NCBI GenBank assembly: GCA_963803015.1
Contig: CAWDKV010000003.1
Location: 558,001-622,000 of the forward strand
Source: Berkiella sp963803015
GTDB taxonomy: Bacteria > Pseudomonadota > Gammaproteobacteria > Berkiellales > Berkiellaceae
Length of the DNA: 64,000 nt
Direction: 5' to 3'
Positions 40,292-48,815 of the stretch are shown one piece after another. A model generated the notes under the pieces. That model was not told the origin of the DNA. It saw only the letters and a list, made by a program, of their open reading frames with translations, and ran no database searches. Position 1 is the stretch's first letter, and each line of letters starts with the position of its first letter. The position numbers and the translations under genes are program-made.

Positions 40292-40903
40292 ATGGCCAGG
40301 CGCAGCGATCATAGTCAGGAAGAAATTCGCCAAATGGCAATTCAAGCAGGAAAAGAAATTATTGAAAGAGAGGGATTTTCAGCATTAAGTGCCCGAAAAG
40401 TAGCACTGAAAATCGGCTATACGGTGGGGACACTTTATAATGTATTTACTAGCCTTGATGATCTTCTGCTGCATATTAAGGCTTTAACCTTAGATGAAAT
40501 GGCGGTCTTTATTTCCCAAAACACAAAAGATCAGATTAGTGGTGTGGCAGCAATCAAAAAATTAGCAACCTTATATCTCAATTTTGCAAGTCAGCATTAT
40601 CAGAGCTGGAGCTTTCTTTTTGAAAAGCATTTACCACCTGATATTTCTATACCGCTTTGGTATGAAAAGAAAGTAAACAAGTTGTTTACTTTGGTTGAAA
40701 AACAGTTGTTACCTTTAATGAAAAATAACCAAGAGCAAGGTGAGCGCGCTGCTATTATTCTTTGGTCAAGTATTCATGGTATTTGTGCATTGTCATTGAC
40801 GGGGAAACTGAATGTGACCAAAGCAAAATCAATCCAAGTATTAATGGATGAATTAATTGAGAACTATTTAGCAGGCGTTACGTTTAAAAAAGGTGGCGTA
40901 TGA
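40292..40903 (+). CDS. TetR family transcriptional regulator
   Basis: 203 residues. The N-terminal helix-turn-helix (residues about 9-55: IIEREGFSALSARKVALKIG and VGTLYNVFTSLDDLL) is a clear TetR DNA-binding domain; the C-terminal ligand domain is variable. It overlaps the downstream lipoprotein gene by four bases and faces the DUF2339 gene, so these two are its likely targets. I found no clear palindromic operator in the 88-base gap. Confidence 0.92.
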   Translation: MARRSDHSQEEIRQMAIQAGKEIIEREGFSALSARKVALKIGYTVGTLYNVFTSLDDLLLHIKALTLDEMAVFISQNTKDQISGVAAIKKLATLYLNFASQHYQSWSFLFEKHLPPDISIPLWYEKKVNKLFTLVEKQLLPLMKNNQEQGERAAIILWSSIHGICALSLTGKLNVTKAKSIQVLMDELIENYLAGVTFKKGGV

Positions 40904-41652
40904 AATTAACATTATTACTTTTAGCATGCTGTCTCTTGGCTGGATGTTTGTCTAGCAAAAATACTGTTAACACCAGAGATCTCGCGGCAAAAAAGAATGC
41001 CAAAAAAGGAGATTATGTCATTATTTTGCATGGTATTTTTTTGGGAAGTGGTCAAATGCGCAAGCTGGCATCCTATCTTGAGCATCAAGGTTATGATGTG
41101 CTCAATGTGGATTACCCTTCTACTAAAGCCTCATTAGAGGAATTAACCGAGATTATTCACAAAGACATTCAAAATTATGTCATCGAAGATAAAACGATAC
41201 ATTTTGTTGGCTTTTCAATGGGAGGTTTGTTAGTTCGGGCAATTCTTCATCAATACCCGCCAGAACATTTAGGACGTGTTGTGCAACTTGCAACACCCAA
41301 TCAGGGGAGTGAGGTCGCAGATTTTCTGAAGAATAATGGCTTATATAAGAAATATTATGGTCCAGCAGGACAGCAATTGATCACTAACCAAACAGCGCTA
41401 ACGCCGTTGTTTGGGGAGGTATACTATGAGTTGGGGATTATTGCCGGAAATGCCTCACTAGATCCGATTTCATCCTTTCTCATTAAAGGCGAAAATGATG
41501 GAAAAGTCTCTGTTACCAAAACTAAATGTGAGGGTATGAAAGATCATATTGTGATAAAAGCCACGCACACCTTTTTTCCTTTTAACAAAGAAGTGCAACG
41601 GCAAACGGCTTATTTTTTGCAGCATGGTGTTTTTGATCATCAAAATAAGTAA
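40900..41652 (+). CDS. Lipoprotein alpha/beta hydrolase (lipase-like)
   Basis: 250 residues. The signal peptide ends in a lipobox LLAGC (cysteine at residue 16), so it should be a membrane lipoprotein. The hydrolase core shows IILHGIFLGS (oxyanion region, near 43), VGFSMGGLLVRA (nucleophile elbow GFSMG, near 105), LATPNQGSEVADF near 138 and a late histidine in ATHTFFPFN. Similar to small triacylglycerol-lipase/PGAP1-like hydrolases. Start overlaps the tetR stop (ATGA), so it is co-translated with its regulator. Confidence 0.88.
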   Translation: MKLTLLLLACCLLAGCLSSKNTVNTRDLAAKKNAKKGDYVIILHGIFLGSGQMRKLASYLEHQGYDVLNVDYPSTKASLEELTEIIHKDIQNYVIEDKTIHFVGFSMGGLLVRAILHQYPPEHLGRVVQLATPNQGSEVADFLKNNGLYKKYYGPAGQQLITNQTALTPLFGEVYYELGIIAGNASLDPISSFLIKGENDGKVSVTKTKCEGMKDHIVIKATHTFFPFNKEVQRQTAYFLQHGVFDHQNK

Positions 41653-41692
41653 ATCGCGCACTAATACTTTGGTTAAATAACAAAGTAAAATA

Positions 41693-41721
41693 TTGACACT
41701 GCGAAATGGATCTGCATTAAT
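41693..41721 (+). promoter_or_regulatory. Candidate promoter of the MFS transporter
   Basis: TTGACA (41693-41698), 17-base spacer, ATTAAT (41716-41721). GGATC...GATCC inverted repeats (41708-41726) overlap the -10 region and could be an operator. A run of eight G lies at 41734-41741, before the ATG at 41752. Confidence 0.5.
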
Positions 41722-41751
41722 GATCCGTTTTATGGGGGGGGTCATATTTTA

Positions 41752-43032
41752 ATGAGTTACGCTATTGCCAAAGGTGAACCTACCCGAAATTTCTCCCTAG
41801 CAGCGATGACAATGGTTTTTTTAGGCACCCTATTTTACTTTTACGAGTATTACTTACGTGTCGCTCCCAGTGTCATGAAAGCCGATTTACAAGAAAGATT
41901 CTTCTTATCGGAAGCGGCATTTGGCTATTTGATTGCTTTTTATTTCATCGCTTATACTACGATGCAGATCCCTGTTGGCATGTTAATGGATCGCTTTGGC
42001 CCCAAGCGCGTGTTAACGCTAGCATGTGGACTCTGCGCTTTGGGGGCCTTACTTTTTGCTACTTCTTCACATCTCTATATTGCACAACTCGCTCAATTTT
42101 TAATTGGCTTAGGATCGGCTTTTGCCTATGTTGGTGTTCTGAAGATTTCTGATGATTGGTTAGCGCCACAATATTTTGCCTTTATCGCGGGGTTATGTAA
42201 TACCTTAGGAATGCTTGGTGCTATCAGTGGTGAGATGATAAGCGAGTATCTTTTGGGCGTCATTGGCTGGCAATCAACACTGCTCTATGCCGCCATTATC
42301 GGCATTTTCTTAACAGCAGTGCTTTGGTTTATTTTGCATGATGGTAATCCTAGAAAAAAATATCATTTTCAAAGCACTATCCCTTCGTTACCTCAACCTT
42401 CAGTGTTAAATGGCTTGTTTGTCGTTGCTAAGCACAAACAAATTTGGTTGACCGGACTTATCGGTTGTTTGACTTATATGCCCATTGCTGTTTTTGCAGG
42501 CGTTTGGGCGCCTGATTATTTGATGAACAGAGGTTTTGAGAAAGCGAGTGCAGCCTTTGGTTCATCCCTCATTTTTTTCGGATTTGCTTTTGGTGCACCC
42601 TTTTGGGGTTACATCTCTGATCTGATAAAAAGTAGACGCTTACCACTTATTCTGGGCTCATTTTTAGCTGCTCTTTGTTTGTTCCTTTTGATATGGCTTC
42701 CCTTTCAGGCTCCCTTGGCGGCTTACCTTTGCCTTTTCTTTATTGGTTTTTTTATAGGCGTTGAAATCTTGATTTTTGCGATTGGGAATGATTGGGTTCC
42801 TTCTTCGATTTGCGCCACCGCTGCAGCTTTTATCAATATGATGACAATGGTCGGAGCCATTATCTTTCCGCCTCTGATTGGCAAATTATTAGATCTCACT
42901 GTCAGTTCTAGTGCCTCAAAAGTGCCTAGTATAGAAAATTATGCGACGGTTTTGATGGTTTTACCATTGGGACTTGTGATGGCAGGTATTTTAAGTTTTC
43001 TTTTAAAAGAATCTTACCCAAAAAATCAGTAA
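41752..43032 (+). CDS. MFS transporter
   Basis: 426 residues with twelve predicted membrane segments. The loop 2-3 motif MLMDRFGPKRVL (near residue 77) is the MFS signature G-x3-D-R-x-G-R/K-R. The family is close to the nitrate/sugar-phosphate-type and D-galactonate-type proteins common in Legionellales; the substrate cannot be read from sequence. It has a strong G-rich ribosome site (eight G) and its own promoter. Confidence 0.9.
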   Translation: MSYAIAKGEPTRNFSLAAMTMVFLGTLFYFYEYYLRVAPSVMKADLQERFFLSEAAFGYLIAFYFIAYTTMQIPVGMLMDRFGPKRVLTLACGLCALGALLFATSSHLYIAQLAQFLIGLGSAFAYVGVLKISDDWLAPQYFAFIAGLCNTLGMLGAISGEMISEYLLGVIGWQSTLLYAAIIGIFLTAVLWFILHDGNPRKKYHFQSTIPSLPQPSVLNGLFVVAKHKQIWLTGLIGCLTYMPIAVFAGVWAPDYLMNRGFEKASAAFGSSLIFFGFAFGAPFWGYISDLIKSRRLPLILGSFLAALCLFLLIWLPFQAPLAAYLCLFFIGFFIGVEILIFAIGNDWVPSSICATAAAFINMMTMVGAIIFPPLIGKLLDLTVSSSASKVPSIENYATVLMVLPLGLVMAGILSFLLKESYPKNQ

Positions 43033-43048
43033 GTAGAGAGGATAAGCA

Positions 43049-43219
43049 TTGACTAACATAATCGCTTTTTTTCGTAAAGGTTACCTTGGATTGAGAGCTT
43101 GGTTAAAAAGCACGGATCCTACCCCCTTAGCGCCGCGCAGTACCACATTTGGAATTGTGAATACTGCACGCCAAGAAGCATGTCGGCTCAAAACGCCGCC
43201 TGACAAAGCAGAGAATTAA
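43049..43219 (+). CDS. Small hypothetical protein, 56 residues
   Basis: Open frame from TTG 43049 to TAA 43217, starting 17 bases after the MFS stop. GAGAGG lies six bases upstream. The product begins MTNIIAFFRKGYLGLRAWLK, an amphipathic basic helix, then a Pro/Thr segment and a Cys. Its stop overlaps that of the convergent DUF2063 gene. I do not recognise it. Support is the ribosome site and full use of the gap. Confidence 0.45.
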   Translation: MTNIIAFFRKGYLGLRAWLKSTDPTPLAPRSTTFGIVNTARQEACRLKTPPDKAEN

Positions 43220-43977
43220 GCGATAAGTTGGTGAACAATTTTCTGATTAAACATAAAAATAAGTGCATTGCTTAAATCAAAATCTGGAAAACGCTCTAGC
43301 GTAACGGATGCACTTTCTTCAAGTGAATATCCCGCTGCCAAGGTTTTTAAAAAGAGCCAGTTATTTTCCTCTAGCCAAAATGACTTGATTTCATCCTCTA
43401 TCCTTGCAAGAAGACAAAAGATCTCTCCTTCTTTCAAATCAACATTTGGCATGTCAGGATTTTCTAGCAATGCTTGAATTTTGTGTAAAGGGTAAGGAGA
43501 ATGCAAGAAATAAAGGGAAGGCAAAAATGCGACTTTAACCCATCCTAGATTTTCTTCTGGGATTTTCTCTAATGCCATAATGGTTAAAGCTTCTTCATTA
43601 TCTGCGTTATAAACCAGGTGTTGAAGCCATTCAAATTGCGCAAAATCAGCAAGATAGGGTAGATCTTTTAATTCGACAAGCGAAGCTAAAAATGGTGGAA
43701 ACGCACTTGCCCAATTATCTAATTCACCAGGTTCAGGTAGATTTTTTTTATTTTTGACAAAAGCAAGTGCCACAGAGTTTGCACATTGTTCACCCACTAT
43801 TTGCCAAATACCAGGATAAATGAGAAAGAGGTTATTTCTTAAATTTTCATATACAGTTTGTCTATAAATATCGAGCCTTTTTTCAATATGATTTGAAGAC
43901 AAAAGAGAGGTGATATCATCTTTTCTTTCGATTAAGGCATCACAAAAATACTGTTGGGTTTGTTTAAGCTTTGACAT
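43216..43977 (-). CDS. DUF2063 protein, bufferin-maturation partner (BufC/HvfC type)
   Basis: 253 residues. The N-terminal domain (RLDIYRQTVYENLRNNLFLIYPGIWQIVG region, residues 30-60) is the DUF2063 putative DNA-binding-named domain, now known as the RiPP-recognition partner of DUF692 oxidases. It brings the precursor peptide to the MNIO enzyme. Its start overlaps the DUF692 stop by 14 bases. Last gene of the cassette. Confidence 0.9.
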   Translation of the reverse strand: MSKLKQTQQYFCDALIERKDDITSLLSSNHIEKRLDIYRQTVYENLRNNLFLIYPGIWQIVGEQCANSVALAFVKNKKNLPEPGELDNWASAFPPFLASLVELKDLPYLADFAQFEWLQHLVYNADNEEALTIMALEKIPEENLGWVKVAFLPSLYFLHSPYPLHKIQALLENPDMPNVDLKEGEIFCLLARIEDEIKSFWLEENNWLFLKTLAAGYSLEESASVTLERFPDFDLSNALIFMFNQKIVHQLIA

Positions 43978-44809
43978 GCTGCTTATCTGCTAAAGGAAAA
44001 TAGGCTAACGCTTTTTGCGCTTCATGGGTTAGAACGGATAAAGCCGGAATACTCGCATCCCACTCTAACAAGGTAGGCTGTGGGCCAAAACGCTCAAGAG
44101 CAATTTTATACAGATCCCATACTTCCTTACATACAAAATTGTCATGGGTGTCTATTAAAACTTCCTCGTTTTCACTCATTTTTTTAACGCTGTGACCTGC
44201 TAGGTGGATTTCTTTTACTAATGTTTTAGGAATAGAAGCAATATATTTTGCAGGATCCCAACCATGATTGGTGCTGGAGACAAAGACATTGTTAATATCG
44301 AGTAAAATTTTAGCGCCAGTTTCTTGACATAAGGAAACGAGAAAATCAACTTCTGTAAGCTCTGAGTCTTTAAACTCAAGATAAGACGAAGGATTTTCTA
44401 TTAAGATCTCTCTTTTTAAAAAATCTTGAGTTAAGCCAATATTTTGGCAAAAAATGTCGAAGCTTTCGGCGGTATAAGGTGTTGGAAATAAATCGGGTAA
44501 GGCGATATGGCCACTATTATTCCAAGAGAGATGCTCTGAAACAAGAAACGGATTGACGGCTGCGATTAAGCTTTTTAAACGCTCTAAATGGCGTATTGAT
44601 AATGGCTGAGAGCCTAAAGATAATCCTACGCCATGTAAGCTGATGGGGTAGTGTTCACCAATTTCTTGAAGAAGTCGCAGTGCAGGACCACTGTTTTGAA
44701 AAAAATTTTCACTATGGACTTCGAACCAGTCTATGTTGGGCTTCTCTTTTAGCACTAACTTATAATGCGGATAGCGAAGCCCAATCCCAATTAACGGATT
44801 CGAAGTCAT
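43964..44809 (-). CDS. DUF692 multinuclear non-heme iron oxidase (BufB/HvfB type)
   Basis: 281 residues. TIM-barrel metal ligands are visible: SLHGVGLSLG near 55, VSEHLSWNNSG near 92, IENPSSYLEF near 137, LLDINNVFVSSTNHGWD near 162, IHLAGH near 198 and DTHDNFV near 215. MNIO enzymes modify cysteines of a precursor, here presumably the DUF2282 peptide, for instance to thiooxazoles as shown for bufferins. Ten bases after the precursor gene. Confidence 0.94.
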   Translation of the reverse strand: MTSNPLIGIGLRYPHYKLVLKEKPNIDWFEVHSENFFQNSGPALRLLQEIGEHYPISLHGVGLSLGSQPLSIRHLERLKSLIAAVNPFLVSEHLSWNNSGHIALPDLFPTPYTAESFDIFCQNIGLTQDFLKREILIENPSSYLEFKDSELTEVDFLVSLCQETGAKILLDINNVFVSSTNHGWDPAKYIASIPKTLVKEIHLAGHSVKKMSENEEVLIDTHDNFVCKEVWDLYKIALERFGPQPTLLEWDASIPALSVLTHEAQKALAYFPLADKQHVKA

Positions 44810-44818
44810 TATCTCAAA

Positions 44819-45130
44819 TTATTTCTTTGTTAACTTATCAACTTCAATTTTGTCTTTAATTTCTTTGCTAACGCCTGAGAGATCACCTGCATTAATTTTC
44901 TCACATTGACCTTTGGGGACAGAAATCCAAGCTTCAGCATCACCTGCTTTGTTAGCTCCTGCGCAAGTGTTATTTTTGCTAGCGCAATCTGCTGTGTTTG
45001 CTTTAATCAGACCAACGCCATTTTTAACAACTTTGCACTTTTCCATTTCTGGAGGAGCGTCTGCTTTAGCAATCCCTGCAGATAAGGTAATCGCCGTCGC
45101 AATTGCAGAAAGAAGTGTGGTTTTTTTCAT
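44819..45130 (-). CDS. DUF2282 bufferin-type RiPP precursor (BufA/HvfA type)
   Basis: 103 residues. Signal peptide about 1-23 (KKTTLLSAIATAITLSAG, then AKA cleavage region). The core has four cysteines at 32, 49, 56 and 76 in the family pattern EKCKVV..., ADCAS, NTCAG and VPKGQCEKI. Bufferins are exported, cysteine-modified peptides that chelate copper and help against metal stress. AGAGGA ribosome site upstream of the ATG. Followed by DUF692 and DUF2063 genes; the DoxX-like fourth gene of some cassettes is absent. No clear metal-regulator operator seen upstream. Confidence 0.9.
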   Translation of the reverse strand: MKKTTLLSAIATAITLSAGIAKADAPPEMEKCKVVKNGVGLIKANTADCASKNNTCAGANKAGDAEAWISVPKGQCEKINAGDLSGVSKEIKDKIEVDKLTKK

Positions 45131-45298
45131 CGAAAATATCCTCTAGTAGCTTGATGTGTATTGTAAATGCCCAAAGGGTTTCTCTTAGTTAAATAAAACG
45201 CATCATGAATAAATCATGTAACCCATCCATAGCATAGACCAACAACTGCTTTTAGTGCTAGTGTCAAAATAAGTTGCTGAAATTAAAAACAGTAAATG

Positions 45299-46201
45299 CT
45301 ATTTAATGATTAATTCAGTTGGGATCTCATGTAAAACTTCTCCCAACATGAGCCAAGGCGAGGGATCAATATTATCTTCAATGTTCCAGCATGCTGCTAG
45401 AATGCACTGCACAAAACTCCAATCACGTAAACGCCAAGGCTCGAGGTTGAGATATTTGGCAAAGCAGATAATGCGTTTTTCAAGGAGAGAAATGAGGTTA
45501 GTGTCAGCAAGGATTTTTGATATAGGGTTTCTGATAAAAGCACCGACTTCAAAAGCTGGTTCTCCTAATACACCTTTAGGATCAATGGCGAGCCACTGGC
45601 TTGCACCATTATAGAGAATATTATCGTGATGCAGATCACCATGGAGTAAAACAGACTTCTCTGAAGTTTTTAATAGCTGTTTAGCTAAAGTTTTTGCTTT
45701 ATGTAACATCGGCAGCTCAGCGACTTGTGGATTGTCAAATGCACTGAGCAAGTCTTTAATCGTCGGGAAAGCAGTTTTATCAATGGGTAAAGCTTCATGG
45801 AGCTTTTCAATGACTAGGATAGTAATTTTAACGGCGTCAGCATCATCTTGTGGGAATAAGGTTGTTAGCTGAGTTCCTGGCGTTGCTTGCTGGACTAATA
45901 TTGCGCCACACTCTATGTCATGCGCTAAGAGCTTGGCGCATCCTTGGCCACCATACGCCTCTAAGGCGAATATTTCAGTTTGTAGCCCTTGTCTATCCAG
46001 TCCCGCTTTGACAATAACAGGTGTTTTCCCCTGATAGGCTTTAAAGACGTAGTGATAACTCATCTTCTCCATGGGAATGGGCTGACAATCGTTCAAGCCC
46101 CATTTGTTTGAGAGTATGCTTGCCAAATTTGGAAGATTGTCAAGCCACGCTTCACCCCTAGGGCCTGCCATGCGAAGAATATTATCCCTAAAATTTGCCA
46201 T
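45299..46201 (-). CDS. Aminoglycoside/hydroxyurea antibiotic kinase family protein (APH(6)-like)
   Basis: 300 residues. Kinase-fold with HGDLHHDNILY (catalytic D and N, near residue 190) and IDPKGVLGEPAFEVGAFIRNP (metal-binding D, near 212). These sequences match the APH_6_hur family (streptomycin 6-kinase / hydroxyurea kinase). Chromosomal members do not necessarily give resistance. GGGAAG ribosome site. It stands alone next to tRNA-Arg. Confidence 0.88.
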   Translation of the reverse strand: MANFRDNILRMAGPRGEAWLDNLPNLASILSNKWGLNDCQPIPMEKMSYHYVFKAYQGKTPVIVKAGLDRQGLQTEIFALEAYGGQGCAKLLAHDIECGAILVQQATPGTQLTTLFPQDDADAVKITILVIEKLHEALPIDKTAFPTIKDLLSAFDNPQVAELPMLHKAKTLAKQLLKTSEKSVLLHGDLHHDNILYNGASQWLAIDPKGVLGEPAFEVGAFIRNPISKILADTNLISLLEKRIICFAKYLNLEPWRLRDWSFVQCILAACWNIEDNIDPSPWLMLGEVLHEIPTELIIK

Positions 46202-46320
46202 GCAAATGTCTTCCCTGATCTTCTTGAGGTATTGTATTTCATTGTGATTGCAAAGCGACTTTTAATCAAAAATCCTTCAAGAATTTAACCAACTAACCTT
46301 GTCTTCGCAAGGCACTTTTG

Positions 46321-46349
46321 TTGACACTAAGCGGCATTACCGCGATAAT
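46321..46349 (+). promoter_or_regulatory. Promoter of tRNA-Arg
   Basis: Consensus TTGACA (46321-46326), exactly 17 bases, GATAAT (46344-46349), 11 bases before the mature tRNA. Confidence 0.85.
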
Positions 46350-46360
46350 CTCCCGTCTTC

Positions 46361-46437
46361 GCGCCCGTAGCTCAGTTGGATAGAGTACCTGGCTACGAAC
46401 CAGGTGGTCGGGAGTTCGAATCTCTCCGGGCGCGCCA
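46361..46437 (+). tRNA. tRNA-Arg (anticodon ACG)
   Basis: 77 bases with encoded CCA. Acceptor GCGCCCG pairs with CGGGCGC; anticodon arm CCTGG-CTACGAA-CCAGG gives ACG (inosine-modified, reads CGN); T-loop GAGTTCGAATCTC is intact. Mobile elements begin 36 bases downstream. Confidence 0.97.
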
Positions 46438-46472
46438 TCATCAGTGCTTAAGCTTCAGCGCGATTGAAAATC

Positions 46473-47760
46473 GGGTCTTCCCTATTTTAGGGGGCACTTC
46501 AGTTTACGAACACAACACTCTAACTCTTAATCTATAATTCTCAAAATTCCGAAATCCATAAGCTCTCCTCTGTATCAGCTTCATCTTACGATGGAAGCCT
46601 TCCGTAATCCCATTCGACTTAGTAAACCTCCACATTCTAGCAATCTCCTCACGCCATTTATAAAGTGTTCTGCCAAGCTTCACGAGAGGCTCAAAGGTAG
46701 CCTTTTTAAGCTGTTTAATCATGTCTAGATAAATGGGTATTAACCTTCGGCACTCCCTTGCCTTCTGGTGTTTATGTTTTAAGAGTGCTAGTAACTGCTC
46801 TTTAAAATGATAAAGCACCTCTATTGCTGGATTCTGCTTTAAGAATTCCGCCAACTTCCCTTTTTTATATTCAGATAATCGTTTAGGACGCGTTCTAAGC
46901 ATGCCGAGTATTCCTCGTTGGTATTTCATTTGAGGGTTGATGCTGTGACAGGTTTGCATAAAAGCATGCTCTACTAGCCGTAGAACATGAAACCTATCAG
47001 AGACAATCAAGGCCTTGGGGAAGTATTTCTTAATGAGATTACGGTAAGTAACGCTTAAGTCGATACAAGCTACTTTAACGCGCTCTCTGCCTGGTAGCTT
47101 TTGTAGAAAGGGTAATAAATCAGTAGCCGTTCTTCCTTTGACCACGTCGAAAATACGATGATTCCTCAAGTCACAAAAAGTAGTAGCGAACCTTTGTTTT
47201 TTACTAAAGAAGTGCTCATCAATTCCTAGTACTCGAGGCCAATGTTGATACAGCTTATTTTGATTTTGCAGATGGTAATGTGCGTGAAACCAGCGCTCTA
47301 CAGTAGATTTCCCTAAGACTAATCGTTTGGCAAGGTCAGTTTGTGAAACGCCTTGTGTATGCTCGCGGAAGACTTGTTGCTTTAGCTTTTCAGTGGCTCT
47401 TTGATGCTTAAGAATGCCAGGGAACTGCTGGTTAAAGTATCGATGACAGGCTCTGCAATAAAACTTATGGGCTTTAAATCGCAAGAGCGTATTACGATAG
47501 CCAATCGATTCATGTTTTACCTGCCGAAAGAAGGAATGCTTCTTCCGCAGTTTACTACTGCCACAATGAACACACCTCACTTTGCGATGGTATTGAGCAT
47601 GAATAACAATTGGGCTTGGTCCACTAACTTTGACGACTGTAAAGCCAGGTAAATTTAAGATAACATTATATGCGGGCATCTTTAACCTCTTTTGCTAGCA
47701 CTTTCCGGTACTTAGCTTAAGTTAATAGGGTTAAAGTGCCCCTTTCAATGGGGTAGAGCC
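46473..47760 (-). mobile_element. Complete ISL3 family insertion sequence
   Basis: About 1288 bp. Imperfect inverted ends: GGGTCTTCCCTATTTTAGGG at the left (46473) and, reading inward from 47760, GGCTCTACCCCATTGAAAGG; about 23 of 30 positions agree. It holds one transposase gene. No obvious 8-bp target duplication. Confidence 0.85.
46504..47679 (-). CDS. ISL3 family transposase
   Basis: 391 residues. An N-terminal zinc ribbon (CVHCGSSKLRKKH near 36 and CRACHRYF near 75), a helix-turn-helix (SQTDLAKRLVLGKSTVERW near 112) and a DDE domain (VLGIDEHFFSKKQ near 151, CIDLSVTYRNLIKKYFP near 204, SDRFHVLRLVEHA near 226, and a late NGITEGFHRKMK glutamate region). GAGG ribosome site; frame intact, so it may be active. 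Confidence 0.93.
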   Translation of the reverse strand: MPAYNVILNLPGFTVVKVSGPSPIVIHAQYHRKVRCVHCGSSKLRKKHSFFRQVKHESIGYRNTLLRFKAHKFYCRACHRYFNQQFPGILKHQRATEKLKQQVFREHTQGVSQTDLAKRLVLGKSTVERWFHAHYHLQNQNKLYQHWPRVLGIDEHFFSKKQRFATTFCDLRNHRIFDVVKGRTATDLLPFLQKLPGRERVKVACIDLSVTYRNLIKKYFPKALIVSDRFHVLRLVEHAFMQTCHSINPQMKYQRGILGMLRTRPKRLSEYKKGKLAEFLKQNPAIEVLYHFKEQLLALLKHKHQKARECRRLIPIYLDMIKQLKKATFEPLVKLGRTLYKWREEIARMWRFTKSNGITEGFHRKMKLIQRRAYGFRNFENYRLRVRVLCS

Positions 47761-48420
47761 GAAGTATTTCTTAATGAGATTACGGTAAGTAACGCTTAAG
47801 TCGATACAAGCTACTTTAACGCGCTCTCTGCCTGGTAGCTTTTGTAGAAAGGGTAATAAATCAGTAGCCGTTCTTCCTTTGACCGCGTCGAAAATACGAT
47901 GATTCCTCAAGTCACAAAAAGTAGTAGCGAACCTTTGTTTTTTACTAAAGAAGTGCTCATCAATTCCTAGTACTCGAGGCCAATGTTGATACAGCTTATT
48001 TTGATTTTGCAGATGGTAATGTGCGTGAAACCAGCGCTCTACGGTAGATTTCCCTAAGGCTAATCGTTTAGCTAGATCTGTTTGTGAAACACCTTCAGTA
48101 TGCTCTCGGAAGATTTGCTGTCTTAGCTTTTCAGTGGCTCTTTGATGTTTCAGAATGCCAGGGAATTGTTGATTAAAATATCGATGACAAGCTCTGCAAT
48201 AAAACTTATAGGCTTTAAACCTCAAGAGCGTATTACGATAGCCAATCGATTCATGTTTTACCTGCCGAAAGAAGGAATGCTTCTTGCGCAGGTTACTATT
48301 TCCACAATGAACGCATCTCGCTTTGCGATGGTATTGAGCATGAATAACAATTGGGCTTGGACCACTAACTTTTGTGACTGTAAAGCCGGGTAAATTTAAG
48401 ATAACATTATACGCGGGCAT
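47731..48420 (-). pseudogene. ISL3 transposase, C-terminally truncated second copy
   Basis: The first about 220 residues are nearly identical to the intact copy at 46504-47679. The frame then runs into the right inverted end of that copy and stops after GSTPLKGAL. The last part of the DDE domain, including the glutamate, is lost, so it should be inactive. Confidence 0.92.
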
Positions 48421-48501
48421 TTTAACCTCTTTTTGCTAGTACTTTCCGATACTTAGCTTAAATTAATAGGGTTAAAGTGCCCCTTTCAATGGGGTAGAGC
48501 C
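47761..48501 (-). mobile_element. Truncated ISL3 element (right part only)
   Basis: Same right inverted end as the complete copy (ends at 48501), same transposase start, but broken at 47761 where the complete copy begins. The missing half is not found on the other side of the complete copy. Confidence 0.85.
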
Positions 48502-48815
48502 GAGAGATTTCTCTATTTCAAAAAGTTGGAAATTATTCTTCATATTGCCGTTGCGTGGAGAGCAAACGAATTAGTAACGGTAAGAAGAAAGGCGAGAATA
48601 ACAAAAAAAATGGCAATAAATATCTTGCTTGGGCATTTGTCGAAGCAGCTCATTTTGCCATTAGGCATGAGCCCGTAATTAAAAAATACTATCAAAAGAA
48701 AGCGAGCAAAACGAATAAAGTGATTGCAATTAAGACCATTGCTCATAAATTGGCTAGAGCTTGTTATTATATTATGCGAGACGGAGTCCCTTTTGATTTA
48801 ACAAAAGGATTTTAA
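48502..48815 (+). pseudogene. IS110 family transposase, 3' remnant
   Basis: An open frame from the ISL3 border encodes KVGNYSSYCRCVESKRISNG and then NKYLAWAFVEAAHFAIRH, followed by ARACYYIMRDGVPFD: the C-terminal transposase_20 domain of IS110/IS1111 enzymes. About 100 C-terminal residues remain; everything before was removed by the ISL3 element. Confidence 0.88.

Noticed and set aside
46438..46472. Target-site duplication of the complete ISL3 element
   Set aside because: The flanks ATTGAAAATC and GAAGTATTTC do not match.
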